A stretch of DNA of 7,164 nucleotides from Actinomycetota bacterium (GCA_018268695.1 JAFDWD010000214.1:1-7164), one strand, 5' to 3'; positions 1 to 6,380 are shown, numbered from the stretch's first letter. The notes: a model not told the origin generated them from the letters alone. Made by a program: numbers and translations.

Positions 1-210
1 CCCAGCTCGGCGCTCGGGGCGTACGTCGTAGAAGGCGGTGATAGCCAGCTGGATCATGTGACTGGCGCCGATGGCGCCGAAGGGCTCGGTCATGACCACG
101 CCGAGGCGGTCGTGGGGGCCCCAGCCAGGCAGGACATCGGCCCGGGTCGCCGGCTCGCCGTCAATTCTCACCGCGAAAGCCGACTCCTGCAACTGTCGGG
201 CTGTATGCAT
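1..210 (-). CDS. Unrecognised protein, N-terminal part only (runs off left edge)
   Basis: An open frame of 70 codons starts at ATG (210-208) and reaches the window edge without a stop, so only the N-terminus is seen. It begins MHTARQLQESAFAVRIDGEP and contains a glycine- and proline-rich stretch (PGWGPHDRLGVVMTEPFG, about residues 28-45) followed by GASHMIQLAI. I see no signal peptide or membrane segment and do not recognise the family. The start at 210 is preferred because an AGGCAGG-like purine stretch lies about 11 bases upstream. An in-frame ATG at 255-253 would add 15 residues and a GTG at 240-238 would add 10, but neither has a better ribosome binding site. Codons in the 70-codon part are mostly G/C-ending, which supports real coding. 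The gene is divergent from the OsmC gene. Function is unknown. Confidence 0.6.
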   Translation of the reverse strand, partial: MHTARQLQESAFAVRIDGEPATRADVLPGWGPHDRLGVVMTEPFGAIGASHMIQLAITAFYDVRPERRAG

Positions 211-316
211 TGTTAGGAACCTGCCTGCGGTTGAAAGCACGCCGGTTGGGGGCATGCGGTTAGCGATCCGCAGATTCTTGCATCTACGTACTGATCTCGG
301 TCTTCCAAACCGCCGA

Positions 317-351
317 GGGTTCGCTGGCGCTAAGACCGCCAGCGGCAACCC
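317..351. repeat. Inverted repeat able to form a 13-bp hairpin
   Basis: The left arm GGGTTCGCTGGCG (317-329) pairs with the right arm CGCCAGCGGCAACCC (337-351) around the 7-base loop CTAAGAC. The stem has 13 base pairs and one 2-base bulge (GC). It lies in the intergenic region between the two divergent genes, about 145 bases before the OsmC start. No T-run follows on either strand, so it is not a standard intrinsic terminator. It could be an RNA structure in a leader, a binding site or chance; the sequence alone does not decide. Confidence 0.5.
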
Positions 352-439
352 TCATCCCAAGCCGGAGCCGGCTGGCCTGCTGTGCCGACGCGAGGCGGCG
401 GGGCCGAAAGATCCTAAAAAACCCGGTCCCGCGGCAGCG

Positions 440-457
440 TTCCGATCGGAATAGAAT
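440..457 (+). promoter_or_regulatory. Candidate promoter/operator for the OsmC gene
   Basis: A perfect 12-base palindrome, TTCCGATCGGAA (440-451), directly abuts TAGAAT (452-457), which matches five of six bases of the TATAAT -10 consensus. No good -35 box stands 16-19 bases upstream, where the sequence is GC-only (around 427-434). Transcription would start near 464 and give a leader of about 32 bases. The palindrome occupies the -35/spacer zone, where a dimeric repressor or an activator would bind. Both the promoter and the regulator are inference. Confidence 0.35.
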
Positions 458-483
458 GCAGACTTCATACTTTTAACTTGCAT

Positions 484-490
484 GAGAGGA
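484..490 (+). promoter_or_regulatory. Ribosome binding site deciding the OsmC start
   Basis: GAGAGGA lies 5 bases before ATG 496-498. This favours that ATG over the in-frame TTG at 478-480, which lies upstream of the site and has no purine-rich stretch of its own. Confidence 0.75.
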
Positions 491-495
491 TCGAG

Positions 496-1050
496 ATGAC
501 TCCCTTGCCGACCATAGATGTTCAAAAGATCGAGGACACCGTTAAGGCGATCGAGGAGTCGCCGCAGCTGGCGAACGTCTCCTTCACGCTTCACAGCGAT
601 TGGGCTGGGAACTTCCGCGGCAATTCGCGCACGGGCGAGTTCCGCCAGGCCGGATCGGTCGACGAGACCCGAACTGTGCAATTCGAGCTCGACAGCGATG
701 AGCCCCCTGCCCTCCTGGGAGACGACTCGGCACCGAGCGCCGGCGACTACGTGCTGAAGGCGCTGGCCGCTTGCTACGCGGTCACCTTCGCTGCGAATGC
801 GGCCGCGCAGGGAATTGAGCTCGAGAGCCTCCATTTTGATCTAGAGGGCGACTTCGACCTGCACGGTTTCCTGGGCCTCGACGAGACGGTCCGACCCGGG
901 ATGAAGGAGCTACGCGTCACGGTGTCTGCAGAGAGCCCGAACGCTAACCGCGAGCAACTCGAGAACCTAGTGGAGACCGTGCAGGAACGGTCCCCGATCC
1001 GGGACACGCTGGCAAATCCGGTACCGGTGCGCACCGTCCTAGCCGACTAG
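496..1050 (+). CDS. OsmC/Ohr-family protein, single-cysteine type
   Basis: This 184-residue protein belongs to the OsmC-like fold, whose classical members reduce organic hydroperoxides with two cysteines; many relatives have unknown roles. The family signature is clear: PSAGDYVLKALAACYAVTF (about 80-98) holds the first, peroxidatic-type cysteine at C93 on the central helix. A second hallmark near the C-terminus reads ERSPIRDTLANPVPV (164-178), with serine (S166) where two-cysteine members carry the resolving cysteine (CP motif). C93 is the only cysteine in the protein. The first 25 residues are a predicted helix-like extension (TIDVQKIEDTVKAIEESPQ) before the first strand (NVSFTLHSDWAG). No signal peptide is seen, so it is probably cytosolic. 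ATG 496 is chosen because of the strong Shine-Dalgarno at 484-490. The glycerate kinase gene follows after 30 bases and probably shares the transcript. Family assignment is firm; peroxidase activity is uncertain. Confidence 0.88.
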   Translation: MTPLPTIDVQKIEDTVKAIEESPQLANVSFTLHSDWAGNFRGNSRTGEFRQAGSVDETRTVQFELDSDEPPALLGDDSAPSAGDYVLKALAACYAVTFAANAAAQGIELESLHFDLEGDFDLHGFLGLDETVRPGMKELRVTVSAESPNANREQLENLVETVQERSPIRDTLANPVPVRTVLAD

Positions 1051-1064
1051 CTCGAAGCGCCGGC

Positions 1065-1071
1065 AGAGGAG
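1065..1071 (+). promoter_or_regulatory. Ribosome binding site deciding the glycerate kinase GTG start
   Basis: AGAGGAG lies 9 bases before GTG 1081-1083. The in-frame ATG at 1087 would be 15 bases away, so the GTG start fits better. The site lies in the 30-base gap after the OsmC stop. Confidence 0.65.
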
Positions 1072-1080
1072 TCCCCTGCG

Positions 1081-2061
1081 GTGCGAATGCTTGTCGCCCC
1101 GGACTCTTTCAAGGGCACCTTTCGGTCCGCGCAGGTCGCCGAGGCGATCTGCGCGGGCCTGCGGCAATCCGGGGTCGTGGCCGACTCCTGTCCCGTGGCT
1201 GATGGCGGAGAGGGAACTGCTGCTGCGCTCCTCGCCCGATTCGGCGGGACCAGTGTAGAGGCCACAGCCCATGACCCGCTCGGCCGTGAGCTAAACACGG
1301 AAATCGTCCTCCTACGCGACGGAGTCACCGCCGTGGTGGAGGTGGCGGCCGCCTCAGGGCTGCCGCTCGTCTCCGCCGCTGAACTCGACGCCGAGCGCGC
1401 CACCACCTACGGGACCGGAGAGCTGATCGCCTGCGCTGTGGCGGCGGGAGCACGCAAGGTGATAGTCGCCGCAGGGGGAAGCGCGACGACGGACGGCGGC
1501 GCTGGCGCGATCACCGCGATCCGCCACCACGGCGGCCTCGGCGCCGTCGAGCTCGAGATCCTTTGCGACGTGACGACGCCGTTCGAGAAGGCGGCTCGGG
1601 AGTTCGGTCCGCAAAAGGGCGCGGGTCCGGCTGCTGTCGAGCGCCTCTCCAAACGCCTCGAAGCCCTTGCGCTTAAGCTACCGAAGAACCCCATAGGCGT
1701 CCCCTTTACCGGCTGCGCCGGAGGCCTGTCGGGCGGACTTTGGGCCGAGTTCGGCGCCCGGCTGAGACCCGGAGCACCTCATCTGTTCCGACTACTCGGG
1801 CTCGAGGTCCGCGTCCGCGAGTCTGCTGCCGTCGTTACTGGAGAGGGCAGGCTCGACCGGCAGAGCTTCAATGGCAAGGTGGTCGGCTCTCTCGCCGAGC
1901 TGTGCTCTCAAGAGGAAAGGAACCTGTACGCGGTCGTCGGCGACAACTCGCTGCCGCAGGGACTCGCCGCCAACTCCCCGCTAGCGCTGGTGCTCGAGGC
2001 AGAAACGCTGGCGCAGATGGCCGCCGCTGGCTACTCGATCGGCCGCCGCGCTCAGAGGTAG
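1081..2061 (+). CDS. Glycerate kinase, type II (GarK/GlxK family), short form
   Basis: It phosphorylates glycerate with ATP, feeding glyoxylate- or sugar-acid-derived carbon into glycolysis; members of this family usually make 2-phosphoglycerate. The 326 residues carry the family motifs in order: APDSFKGT (6-13), ADGGEGT (40-46), GTGELI (111-116), the glycine-rich GGSATTDGG (132-140), CDV (162-164), FGPQKGA (175-181), GCAGGLSGG (211-219) and TGEGRLD (253-259). Typical members are about 370-380 residues. The missing length lies mainly between GGSATTDGG and CDV, where a sub-segment of roughly 30 residues is replaced by a short loop (AGAITAIRHHGGLGAVELEI). All nucleotide- and substrate-site motifs remain, so it is probably active. 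It is cytosolic. It starts at GTG with an AGAGGAG site 9 bases upstream, probably in an operon with the OsmC gene, and its last 10 bases overlap the tail of the convergent DUF5069 gene. Confidence 0.93.
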   Translation: MRMLVAPDSFKGTFRSAQVAEAICAGLRQSGVVADSCPVADGGEGTAAALLARFGGTSVEATAHDPLGRELNTEIVLLRDGVTAVVEVAAASGLPLVSAAELDAERATTYGTGELIACAVAAGARKVIVAAGGSATTDGGAGAITAIRHHGGLGAVELEILCDVTTPFEKAAREFGPQKGAGPAAVERLSKRLEALALKLPKNPIGVPFTGCAGGLSGGLWAEFGARLRPGAPHLFRLLGLEVRVRESAAVVTGEGRLDRQSFNGKVVGSLAELCSQEERNLYAVVGDNSLPQGLAANSPLALVLEAETLAQMAAAGYSIGRRAQR

Positions 2062-2354
2062 CGATCGGGATCGAAAGCGGCTGCGGCCGAGCCCGCAAGG
2101 CCGCTCGTCTCCAGCACCGCCAGTACTTCGTGGTCGCCGCCGCAGGACGCGACGAGGTCGGCGAAACGCTCGGCATCGGTCCCGAGGGACTCGAGACAGG
2201 CCCGATCAATCAAGCACGGGTAGACGAGCCCGGCGGCGAGGGTCCCGCTGCGGTGGGCGCGCGCCTTATCGATAAGCCGGGGCAACCACCGGTATCCACC
2301 CAGTGTCGCGGTGGTCGGCCTGATCGGCCACTGCGAGTTGTCAGCGGCGCTCAC
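2052..2354 (-). CDS. DUF5069 domain protein
   Basis: This is a 100-residue soluble protein of unknown function. Residues 18-33, LGGYRWLPRLIDKARA, match the hallmark of DUF5069 (an LpRmiDKaRA-type motif after a GY). A PCLIDRACLESLGTD segment (46-60) fits the next conserved part of that family (Y-x-C-P-L-D-x-x-F-L-x-x-x-G). The C-terminal third is a predicted helix followed by an Ala-rich tail. The GTG start (2354-2352) overlaps the stop of the upstream dehydrogenase gene as GTGA, and no Shine-Dalgarno is obvious. It is therefore probably translated by coupling to the dehydrogenase. It ends 10 bases inside the convergent glycerate kinase gene. The family name comes from motif memory, not from a search; the biochemical role is unknown. 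Confidence 0.82.
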   Translation of the reverse strand: MSAADNSQWPIRPTTATLGGYRWLPRLIDKARAHRSGTLAAGLVYPCLIDRACLESLGTDAERFADLVASCGGDHEVLAVLETSGLAGSAAAAFDPDRYL

Positions 2355-3649
2355 GGATACAGGCCGCGCGACACGTGAGCGTCGGCAACTCGCTGGACAG
2401 CGATCGAGAGGGCCGCGAGGCGCATGCTCACCTGACGACTGTCGGCGAGGTCGGCGACTTCGGCAAAAGCGTTTCGCAGCCGCTCGCGAACGAGCCGCGC
2501 AACCTCCTCATCGGAATAGCGGGTCGGCTCAGTTTCTTGAATGGACTCCAGGTAGCTGGCGATGACGCCGCCGCTGTTGGCGAGGATGTCGGGGACGACC
2601 TCGACCCCGCGCCGCCGCAAGAGGGAGTCAGCGGCGTCGGTGAGTGGACCATTGGCGCCCTCGACGATCACCCGTGCACTCACCTCGGACGCCATCTCGG
2701 CATCGATGACTCCGCTTATCGCCGCCGGCACGAGGATGTCGCACTCGGTCCAAAGGGCGCTGTCGCGATCGACGAGATCGCCGCATCCGATTTCGACGAT
2801 CGAGCTTCCGGCAGCCGCGGCGCGTTGTATGTCGAGCGAGGGCAGACCGGAGGGGCTGCGGCGGCAACCATTGACATCGCTAATCGCGACGATCCGGAAG
2901 GCGCGGTCGCGGGCGAGCTCGCTGGCGACCGCCTGGCCGACGTTACCGAAGCCAGCGATCACTAGCCGCACCGGCGGCGGGATCTCTAGGCGCTCGGCGA
3001 TCCAGCGGCAGCAACAGGCGACACCGAATCCAGTCGCCGTCCGGCGACCGCTAGAACCGCCGACAAGCACCGGCCTGCCCGTGACCGGCGAGCCGACGTT
3101 GGCGCCGGAGAGCGTTGAGTAGGTGTCGTAGATCCAGGCCATCTCGCGCTCGCCCGTATTGAGGTCCGGCGCCAGCACGTCGCGCCCTGGGCCGATGATC
3201 GGGTACACCTCGGCCGCGTAGCGGCGGGTAAGCCGCTCACGCTCGCCGAGGGAGAGAAGGGTCGGGTCGCACCGGATCCCTCCCTTGCCGCCGCCGTACG
3301 GAAGCTCGACCAGTGCGCACTTCCAAGTCATCGACATCGCCAGCGCCTTGATCATCTCGAGGTCGACCAAGGGGTGGAATCTCAGGCCTCCCTTGGAAGG
3401 GCCGCGGGTGGTGCTGTGCTGCACCCGGTACCCGGTGAAGGTTTCGATCCTGCCGTTGTCGAGGCGGATCGGTAGAGAAACCTCGAGCGCTTTCCGCGAC
3501 GAGGCGAGCATCGCGCAGAGGTCGTCGGCGAGACCCAGGTACTCTGCAACGGAGCGGATCTGGGCAAGAGCCTGATCCCAGGGGCCTCCCTCCTGCCCCA
3601 CCTGCTCGGCTGGCATCAGCTCCAGTTCGGCGGTGTCAAGCGACGTCAT
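2351..3649 (-). CDS. Glu/Leu/Phe/Val-family dehydrogenase, probably NAD-linked glutamate dehydrogenase
   Basis: It catalyses reversible oxidative deamination of glutamate to 2-oxoglutarate and ammonia. The 432 residues fit the hexameric bacterial enzymes. In the N-terminal substrate domain, [11 protein letters not shown] (83-93) carries K86, MTWK gives K110, and [10 protein letters not shown] (116-125) holds the catalytic lysine K122. LAPDLNT (159-165) holds the catalytic aspartate D162. The spacing of these four residues is canonical. Retention of K86 (leucine in leucine dehydrogenases) points to glutamate. The Rossmann domain shows [11 protein letters not shown] (197-207), GFGNVGQ (233-239) and an acidic D258 after the second strand, which suggests NAD. 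VEGANGP (329-335) and [11 protein letters not shown] (352-362) close the fold. Oddities: SG replaces the usual NQ after ILVPAA, L replaces T in the NGPTT motif, and C212-C214 form a CCC run. The ATG at 3649 overlaps the dehydratase stop as ATGA and has GAGGAG 8 bases upstream, so it is preferred over a start at 3667. Confidence 0.9.
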   Translation of the reverse strand: MTSLDTAELELMPAEQVGQEGGPWDQALAQIRSVAEYLGLADDLCAMLASSRKALEVSLPIRLDNGRIETFTGYRVQHSTTRGPSKGGLRFHPLVDLEMIKALAMSMTWKCALVELPYGGGKGGIRCDPTLLSLGERERLTRRYAAEVYPIIGPGRDVLAPDLNTGEREMAWIYDTYSTLSGANVGSPVTGRPVLVGGSSGRRTATGFGVACCCRWIAERLEIPPPVRLVIAGFGNVGQAVASELARDRAFRIVAISDVNGCRRSPSGLPSLDIQRAAAAGSSIVEIGCGDLVDRDSALWTECDILVPAAISGVIDAEMASEVSARVIVEGANGPLTDAADSLLRRRGVEVVPDILANSGGVIASYLESIQETEPTRYSDEEVARLVRERLRNAFAEVADLADSRQVSMRLAALSIAVQRVADAHVSRGLYP

Positions 3650-5319
3650 CGCGAGAACTCCTCGCAAGCGAGCGCCTGGATGCCGAGAACGGCGCCGTGG
3701 GACGCCTGGGAGACGGTCGCGGCGTAGCGGTGCAGCACGCTTCCCGTCGGATAAACCGACGCCGTTCTCGACACCGGCTGAGACCGGGCGCCCTCCCTGA
3801 GGTCAAGAAGCACGTCAAGCGAACGTCGCTCGACGTCGATGACGACCTCGTCGCCATCGCTGACCTTGCCGATTGCACCGCCCGCAGCGGCCTCGGGCGT
3901 GACGTGGCCGATCACAAGGCCACGTGACACTCCGCTGAAGCGCCCGTCGGTGATCAGAGCCACCTCGCCGTCAAGGCCGGCGCCGACGAGAGCGCTCGTC
4001 ACCGTCAGCATCTCCGGCATCCCGGGGCCTCCCGAGGGACCCTCGTAGCGCACGATCAGCACCTCCCCCTTCTGGACCTCGCCGGCGACGATCGCCTCGT
4101 AGCAGCCCCACTCGCCGTCGAACACCCGGGCCGGGCCGCGGAAGCGGAGCGGCGGTTTGCCGCCGAGCTTGAGCACCGCGCCGCCGGGAGCCAGCGAGCC
4201 GCGCAGCACCGCCATCGCCCGTCCGGGCTTGGCTGGGTCCGCGGCCGTCCGGATCACCTCCTGGCCCTCGGCCTCGGCCGCGCCGGCGGCAACCTCGCCG
4301 AGCGTCCGCCCGCAGGCCCGGCGGGCATCGGTCCGCAGCAGGCCCGCCTCGGCAAGGCGCCGCAGCAGCAGCGGCGTGCCGCCGGCCCGCTCGAAGTCGG
4401 AGGCGACGAACCTGCCCGAGGGCTTCAAGTCGGCGAGCAGCGGGGTCCGCGCCGCGATCCGATCGAAGTCGTCGAGACCGAGCTCGACCCCCGCTTCGCG
4501 GGCGATCGCCAGCAGGTGGAGGACGCCGTTGGTCGAGCCGCCGGCCGCCATCAGGACCGTGATCGCGTTCTCGAATGCGTCGCGGGTGAGGACCTGCGAG
4601 GGACGCGCGTCCCGCGCGACTACCTCGAGCACGAGCTCGCCGGCCGCGCGGGCGCTGGCGGCGCGACGCTCGTCGATCGCCGGCAGGTCGTTCGCGCCCG
4701 CCGGCGAGAGGCCGAGCACGTCGAGCAGCTGCCCCATCGTGGTTGCCGTGAACTGACCGGCGCAGCTGCCGGCCCCGGGGCATGCGCGTTCGGCGATCGC
4801 CTCCAGCTCGGCGTCGTCGATCAGCCCGGTCTCGCGGCGCGCGACCGCCTCCCACACCTCCTGGATCGTGAGCGTCTCGCCCCGCCAGCTGCCCGGCGCC
4901 ATGGCGCCGCTGTGGACGACGAGGCCCGGGAGGTCGAGACGGGCGAGCGCCATCGCGGCCCCCGGGGCCGTCTTATCGCAGGCGACCAGGCAGAGCAACC
5001 CGTCGAAGGGGTGAGCGCGGGCGGCTACCTCGATGGAGTCGGCGATCACCTCGCGTGAGACGAGCGAGGTCCGCATCCCCTCCGTCCGCATCGTGATGTT
5101 GTCGGACACCGCGATCGTGTTGAACTCGAAAGGCACTCCGCCGGCAGCCCGGATGCCCTCTTTGACCTGGCCGGCCAGCGCTCGCTGGGTCAGGTTGCAG
5201 GGCATCGTCTCGGTCCAGGTCGTTGCGACGCCGATCCACGGCTTGGCCATGTCCTCCCGCGTCAGGCCCATGGCGTACAAGTGCGATCGGGCTGGGGCGC
5301 GCCAAGCCGCGGTTCGCAA
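3646..5319 (-). CDS. ilvD: Dihydroxy-acid dehydratase (IlvD/Edd family)
   Basis: It removes water from 2,3-dihydroxyisovalerate and 2,3-dihydroxy-3-methylvalerate to give the 2-keto precursors of valine and isoleucine; it is a cytosolic iron-sulfur enzyme. The annotated form has 557 residues, the usual size. Cluster cysteines are C41 (TMPCNL), C114 (VACDK) and C186 ([12 protein letters not shown]). Mg-site candidates are D73 (VSDNITM), K116 in the CDK motif and E436 (GPGMPEM). The active-site segment TDGRFSG (457-463) carries S462. TDGRFSG and [14 protein letters not shown] favour a dihydroxy-acid rather than a sugar-acid dehydratase, though the latter is not excluded. The open frame extends to 5520, but the upstream part is AT-rich and codons from 5412 to about 5340 lose the G/C-ending bias. 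TTG 5319 has GGGAGG 11 bases upstream and gives a family-like N-terminus ([11 protein letters not shown]). TTG 5412 is the alternative, adding 31 residues. It is the first gene of a coupled three-gene unit. Confidence 0.88.
   Translation of the reverse strand: MRTAAWRAPARSHLYAMGLTREDMAKPWIGVATTWTETMPCNLTQRALAGQVKEGIRAAGGVPFEFNTIAVSDNITMRTEGMRTSLVSREVIADSIEVAARAHPFDGLLCLVACDKTAPGAAMALARLDLPGLVVHSGAMAPGSWRGETLTIQEVWEAVARRETGLIDDAELEAIAERACPGAGSCAGQFTATTMGQLLDVLGLSPAGANDLPAIDERRAASARAAGELVLEVVARDARPSQVLTRDAFENAITVLMAAGGSTNGVLHLLAIAREAGVELGLDDFDRIAARTPLLADLKPSGRFVASDFERAGGTPLLLRRLAEAGLLRTDARRACGRTLGEVAAGAAEAEGQEVIRTAADPAKPGRAMAVLRGSLAPGGAVLKLGGKPPLRFRGPARVFDGEWGCYEAIVAGEVQKGEVLIVRYEGPSGGPGMPEMLTVTSALVGAGLDGEVALITDGRFSGVSRGLVIGHVTPEAAAGGAIGKVSDGDEVVIDVERRSLDVLLDLREGARSQPVSRTASVYPTGSVLHRYAATVSQASHGAVLGIQALACEEFSR
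3658..3663 (-). promoter_or_regulatory. Ribosome binding site deciding the dehydrogenase start
   Basis: GAGGAG on the minus strand lies inside the last codons of the dehydratase gene (Glu-Glu) and 8 bases before ATG 3649-3647. It supports re-initiation at the ATGA overlap rather than the longer reading from 3667. Confidence 0.75.
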
Positions 5320-5451
5320 CTGCTCGCGGACCTCCCGCGGAGAGGGCCCAGCTCGGCCGAGCTCGCAAGGTAGCGGTCGAACTCTGGTGGTCTCGTTCGC
5401 GCTCTGTGTCAAGATTAGAAAGTCTACAGTTGAATCTGGATATTGCAACTG
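5320..5451. promoter_or_regulatory. Divergent promoter region between ilvD and the epimerase gene
   Basis: This 132-base gap has an AT-rich core (about 5411-5448) unlike anything else in the right half of the window. On the minus strand, TTGCAA (5448-5443), a 16-base spacer and TAGACT (5426-5421) form a candidate ilvD promoter, each box matching four of six consensus bases; the leader would be about 95 bases. On the plus strand, GATATT (5439-5444) ends 7 bases before GTG 5452, which would suit a leaderless epimerase transcript. These boxes are weak and rest on spacing alone. No clear terminator, riboswitch or attenuator with a leader peptide was seen. Confidence 0.35.
5331..5336 (-). promoter_or_regulatory. 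Ribosome binding site supporting TTG 5319 as the ilvD start
   Basis: GGGAGG (minus strand) lies 11 bases before TTG 5319-5317. The spacing is slightly long. The other candidate start, TTG 5412, has no purine-rich site before it. Confidence 0.45.
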
Positions 5452-6372
5452 GTGACCGCGTTGCGAAAACCTGGCTCTGAAAACTCGCTCTCGATCAGCT
5501 CGCCGGCCGGCCGCCTGCAAGCCGCGTTCCTTCCGGACCTGAACATGGTGGGATGGTCGCTACTGCACGAAGGGGAAGAGCTCCTCCACCAGATCGACGA
5601 TCCAAGCGCCTACCTGACCGAAGGCGCCGTGTTCGGCCTTCCTCTGCTCCACCCTTGGGCCAACCGTCTCGAGGCTTTGGATTACAAGGTCGACTACCGC
5701 ATCGTCACGCTCGATCCCAGCTCGCCTCGCGTCGAGCTGGAGGAGAACGGGCTACCCACGCACGGACTGCTGAATGGTCATCCGGGGTGGCGCGTGCGAG
5801 CGCACCGGCGCTCGAGCCTTACCTCGGTCCTCGATTTCGGCCGCGACCCCGAGTTGCTCTCATTCTTCCCCTTCCCTCATGAGCTCGAGCTCCGGGCCTC
5901 TATCGACGATGACGGCCTCAGCATCGCAACCACGATCGTCCCGCGAGCGAGAGCCGTCCCGGTCGCCTTCGGCTTCCACCCCTACCTCTGCCTGCCGGGC
6001 GCGGAGCGAAGGAACTGGCAGCTCGAACTTCATGCCGGCAACCGCGCCGTGCTCGACGACCGGCTGCTTCCGACTGGCGAGTGGACCCCCATCTGCCCAC
6101 TTGTTGAACCACTCGCCGACCGCTCCTTCGACGACCTCTACCGAAGCTTCGGACGGAGCCCTGAGTTCACGATCGCAGCGGCGGGGCGTCGGATCGCCCT
6201 TCGCCTCCTCGGTGGCTTCCCGTACGGCCAACTATGGACCGAGCGCGGCCAAAGTACGATCTCGTTCGAGCCCATGACGGCCCCCGGCAACGCCCTCCGC
6301 TCCGGCGAAGGCCTGAGGATGGCACGGTCGCCGTTCACCGCAAGCTTTCGACTTGAGATCGGACCAGCGTAA
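5452..6372 (+). CDS. Aldose 1-epimerase (galactose mutarotase family)
   Basis: It interconverts alpha and beta anomers of hexoses or related sugars and sugar phosphates. From GTG 5452 it has 306 residues, the usual size for the bacterial single-domain beta-sandwich enzyme. [13 protein letters not shown] (61-73) matches the substrate-site NR motif (N71, R72). THG at 103-105 gives H104 and FGFHPYL (173-179) gives H176, the two histidines expected at the active site. DDLY gives D227/D228, and [12 protein letters not shown] (271-282) holds E273, the expected catalytic base. All key residues are therefore present. No signal peptide is seen, so it is cytosolic. GTG 5452 is chosen over TTG 5443 because the latter lies in the AT-rich promoter core; TTG 5461 is also possible. 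No Shine-Dalgarno is clear, so it may be leaderless. It diverges from ilvD and ends 8 bases before the stop of the convergent oxidoreductase. The exact sugar is unknown. Confidence 0.88.
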   Translation: MTALRKPGSENSLSISSPAGRLQAAFLPDLNMVGWSLLHEGEELLHQIDDPSAYLTEGAVFGLPLLHPWANRLEALDYKVDYRIVTLDPSSPRVELEENGLPTHGLLNGHPGWRVRAHRRSSLTSVLDFGRDPELLSFFPFPHELELRASIDDDGLSIATTIVPRARAVPVAFGFHPYLCLPGAERRNWQLELHAGNRAVLDDRLLPTGEWTPICPLVEPLADRSFDDLYRSFGRSPEFTIAAAGRRIALRLLGGFPYGQLWTERGQSTISFEPMTAPGNALRSGEGLRMARSPFTASFRLEIGPA

Positions 6373-6380
6373 GGCCGTCG

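Noticed and set aside
315..345. GGTTCG-like bases suggesting a tRNA or tRNA remnant
   Set aside because: The arms do not fold into a cloverleaf on either strand and no anticodon stem or CCA end is present; the bases belong to the hairpin at 317-351.
405..440. A-run (CCTAAAAAACCC) as a terminator T-tract on the minus strand
   Set aside because: The sequence preceding it on that strand does not form a good stem directly next to the tract, and no leftward gene ends there.
71..454. Plus-strand open frame of 127 codons over the left intergenic region
   Set aside because: It is antisense to the coding-like minus-strand gene at 1-210, continues through the promoter region with no ribosome site and has a low-complexity Pro/Arg composition without any recognisable motif.
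352..834. Minus-strand open frame of 160 codons opposite the OsmC gene
   Set aside because: It overlaps the well-supported OsmC gene and has no family motif; it is a mirror of a GC-rich coding sequence.
2311..3122. Plus-strand frames antisense to the dehydrogenase
   Set aside because: The opposite strand carries continuous GDH motifs; these frames show none.
3971..4855. 294-codon frame inside ilvD on the same strand
   Set aside because: Very Arg/Gly/Ala-rich with no domain pattern; a by-product of the strong G/C third-position bias of ilvD.
4157..5058. Two long plus-strand frames antisense to ilvD (199 and 180 codons)
   Set aside because: Same cause as above: ilvD motifs fill the other strand throughout, and these have no ribosome sites or family features.
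3646..5319. Reading the IlvD-family gene as a sugar-acid dehydratase forming a pathway with the epimerase and glycerate kinase
   Set aside because: TDGRFSG and [14 protein letters not shown] fit dihydroxy-acid dehydratases better, the epimerase is divergent, and no aldolase, sugar dehydrogenase or transporter is present. Kept only as an alternative.
5407..5412. TTGACA on the minus strand as the ilvD -35 box
   Set aside because: It is a perfect -35 hexamer, but 16-19 bases downstream there is only GC-rich sequence (around CACCAG) with no -10 match. The TTGCAA/TAGACT pair further upstream fits better.
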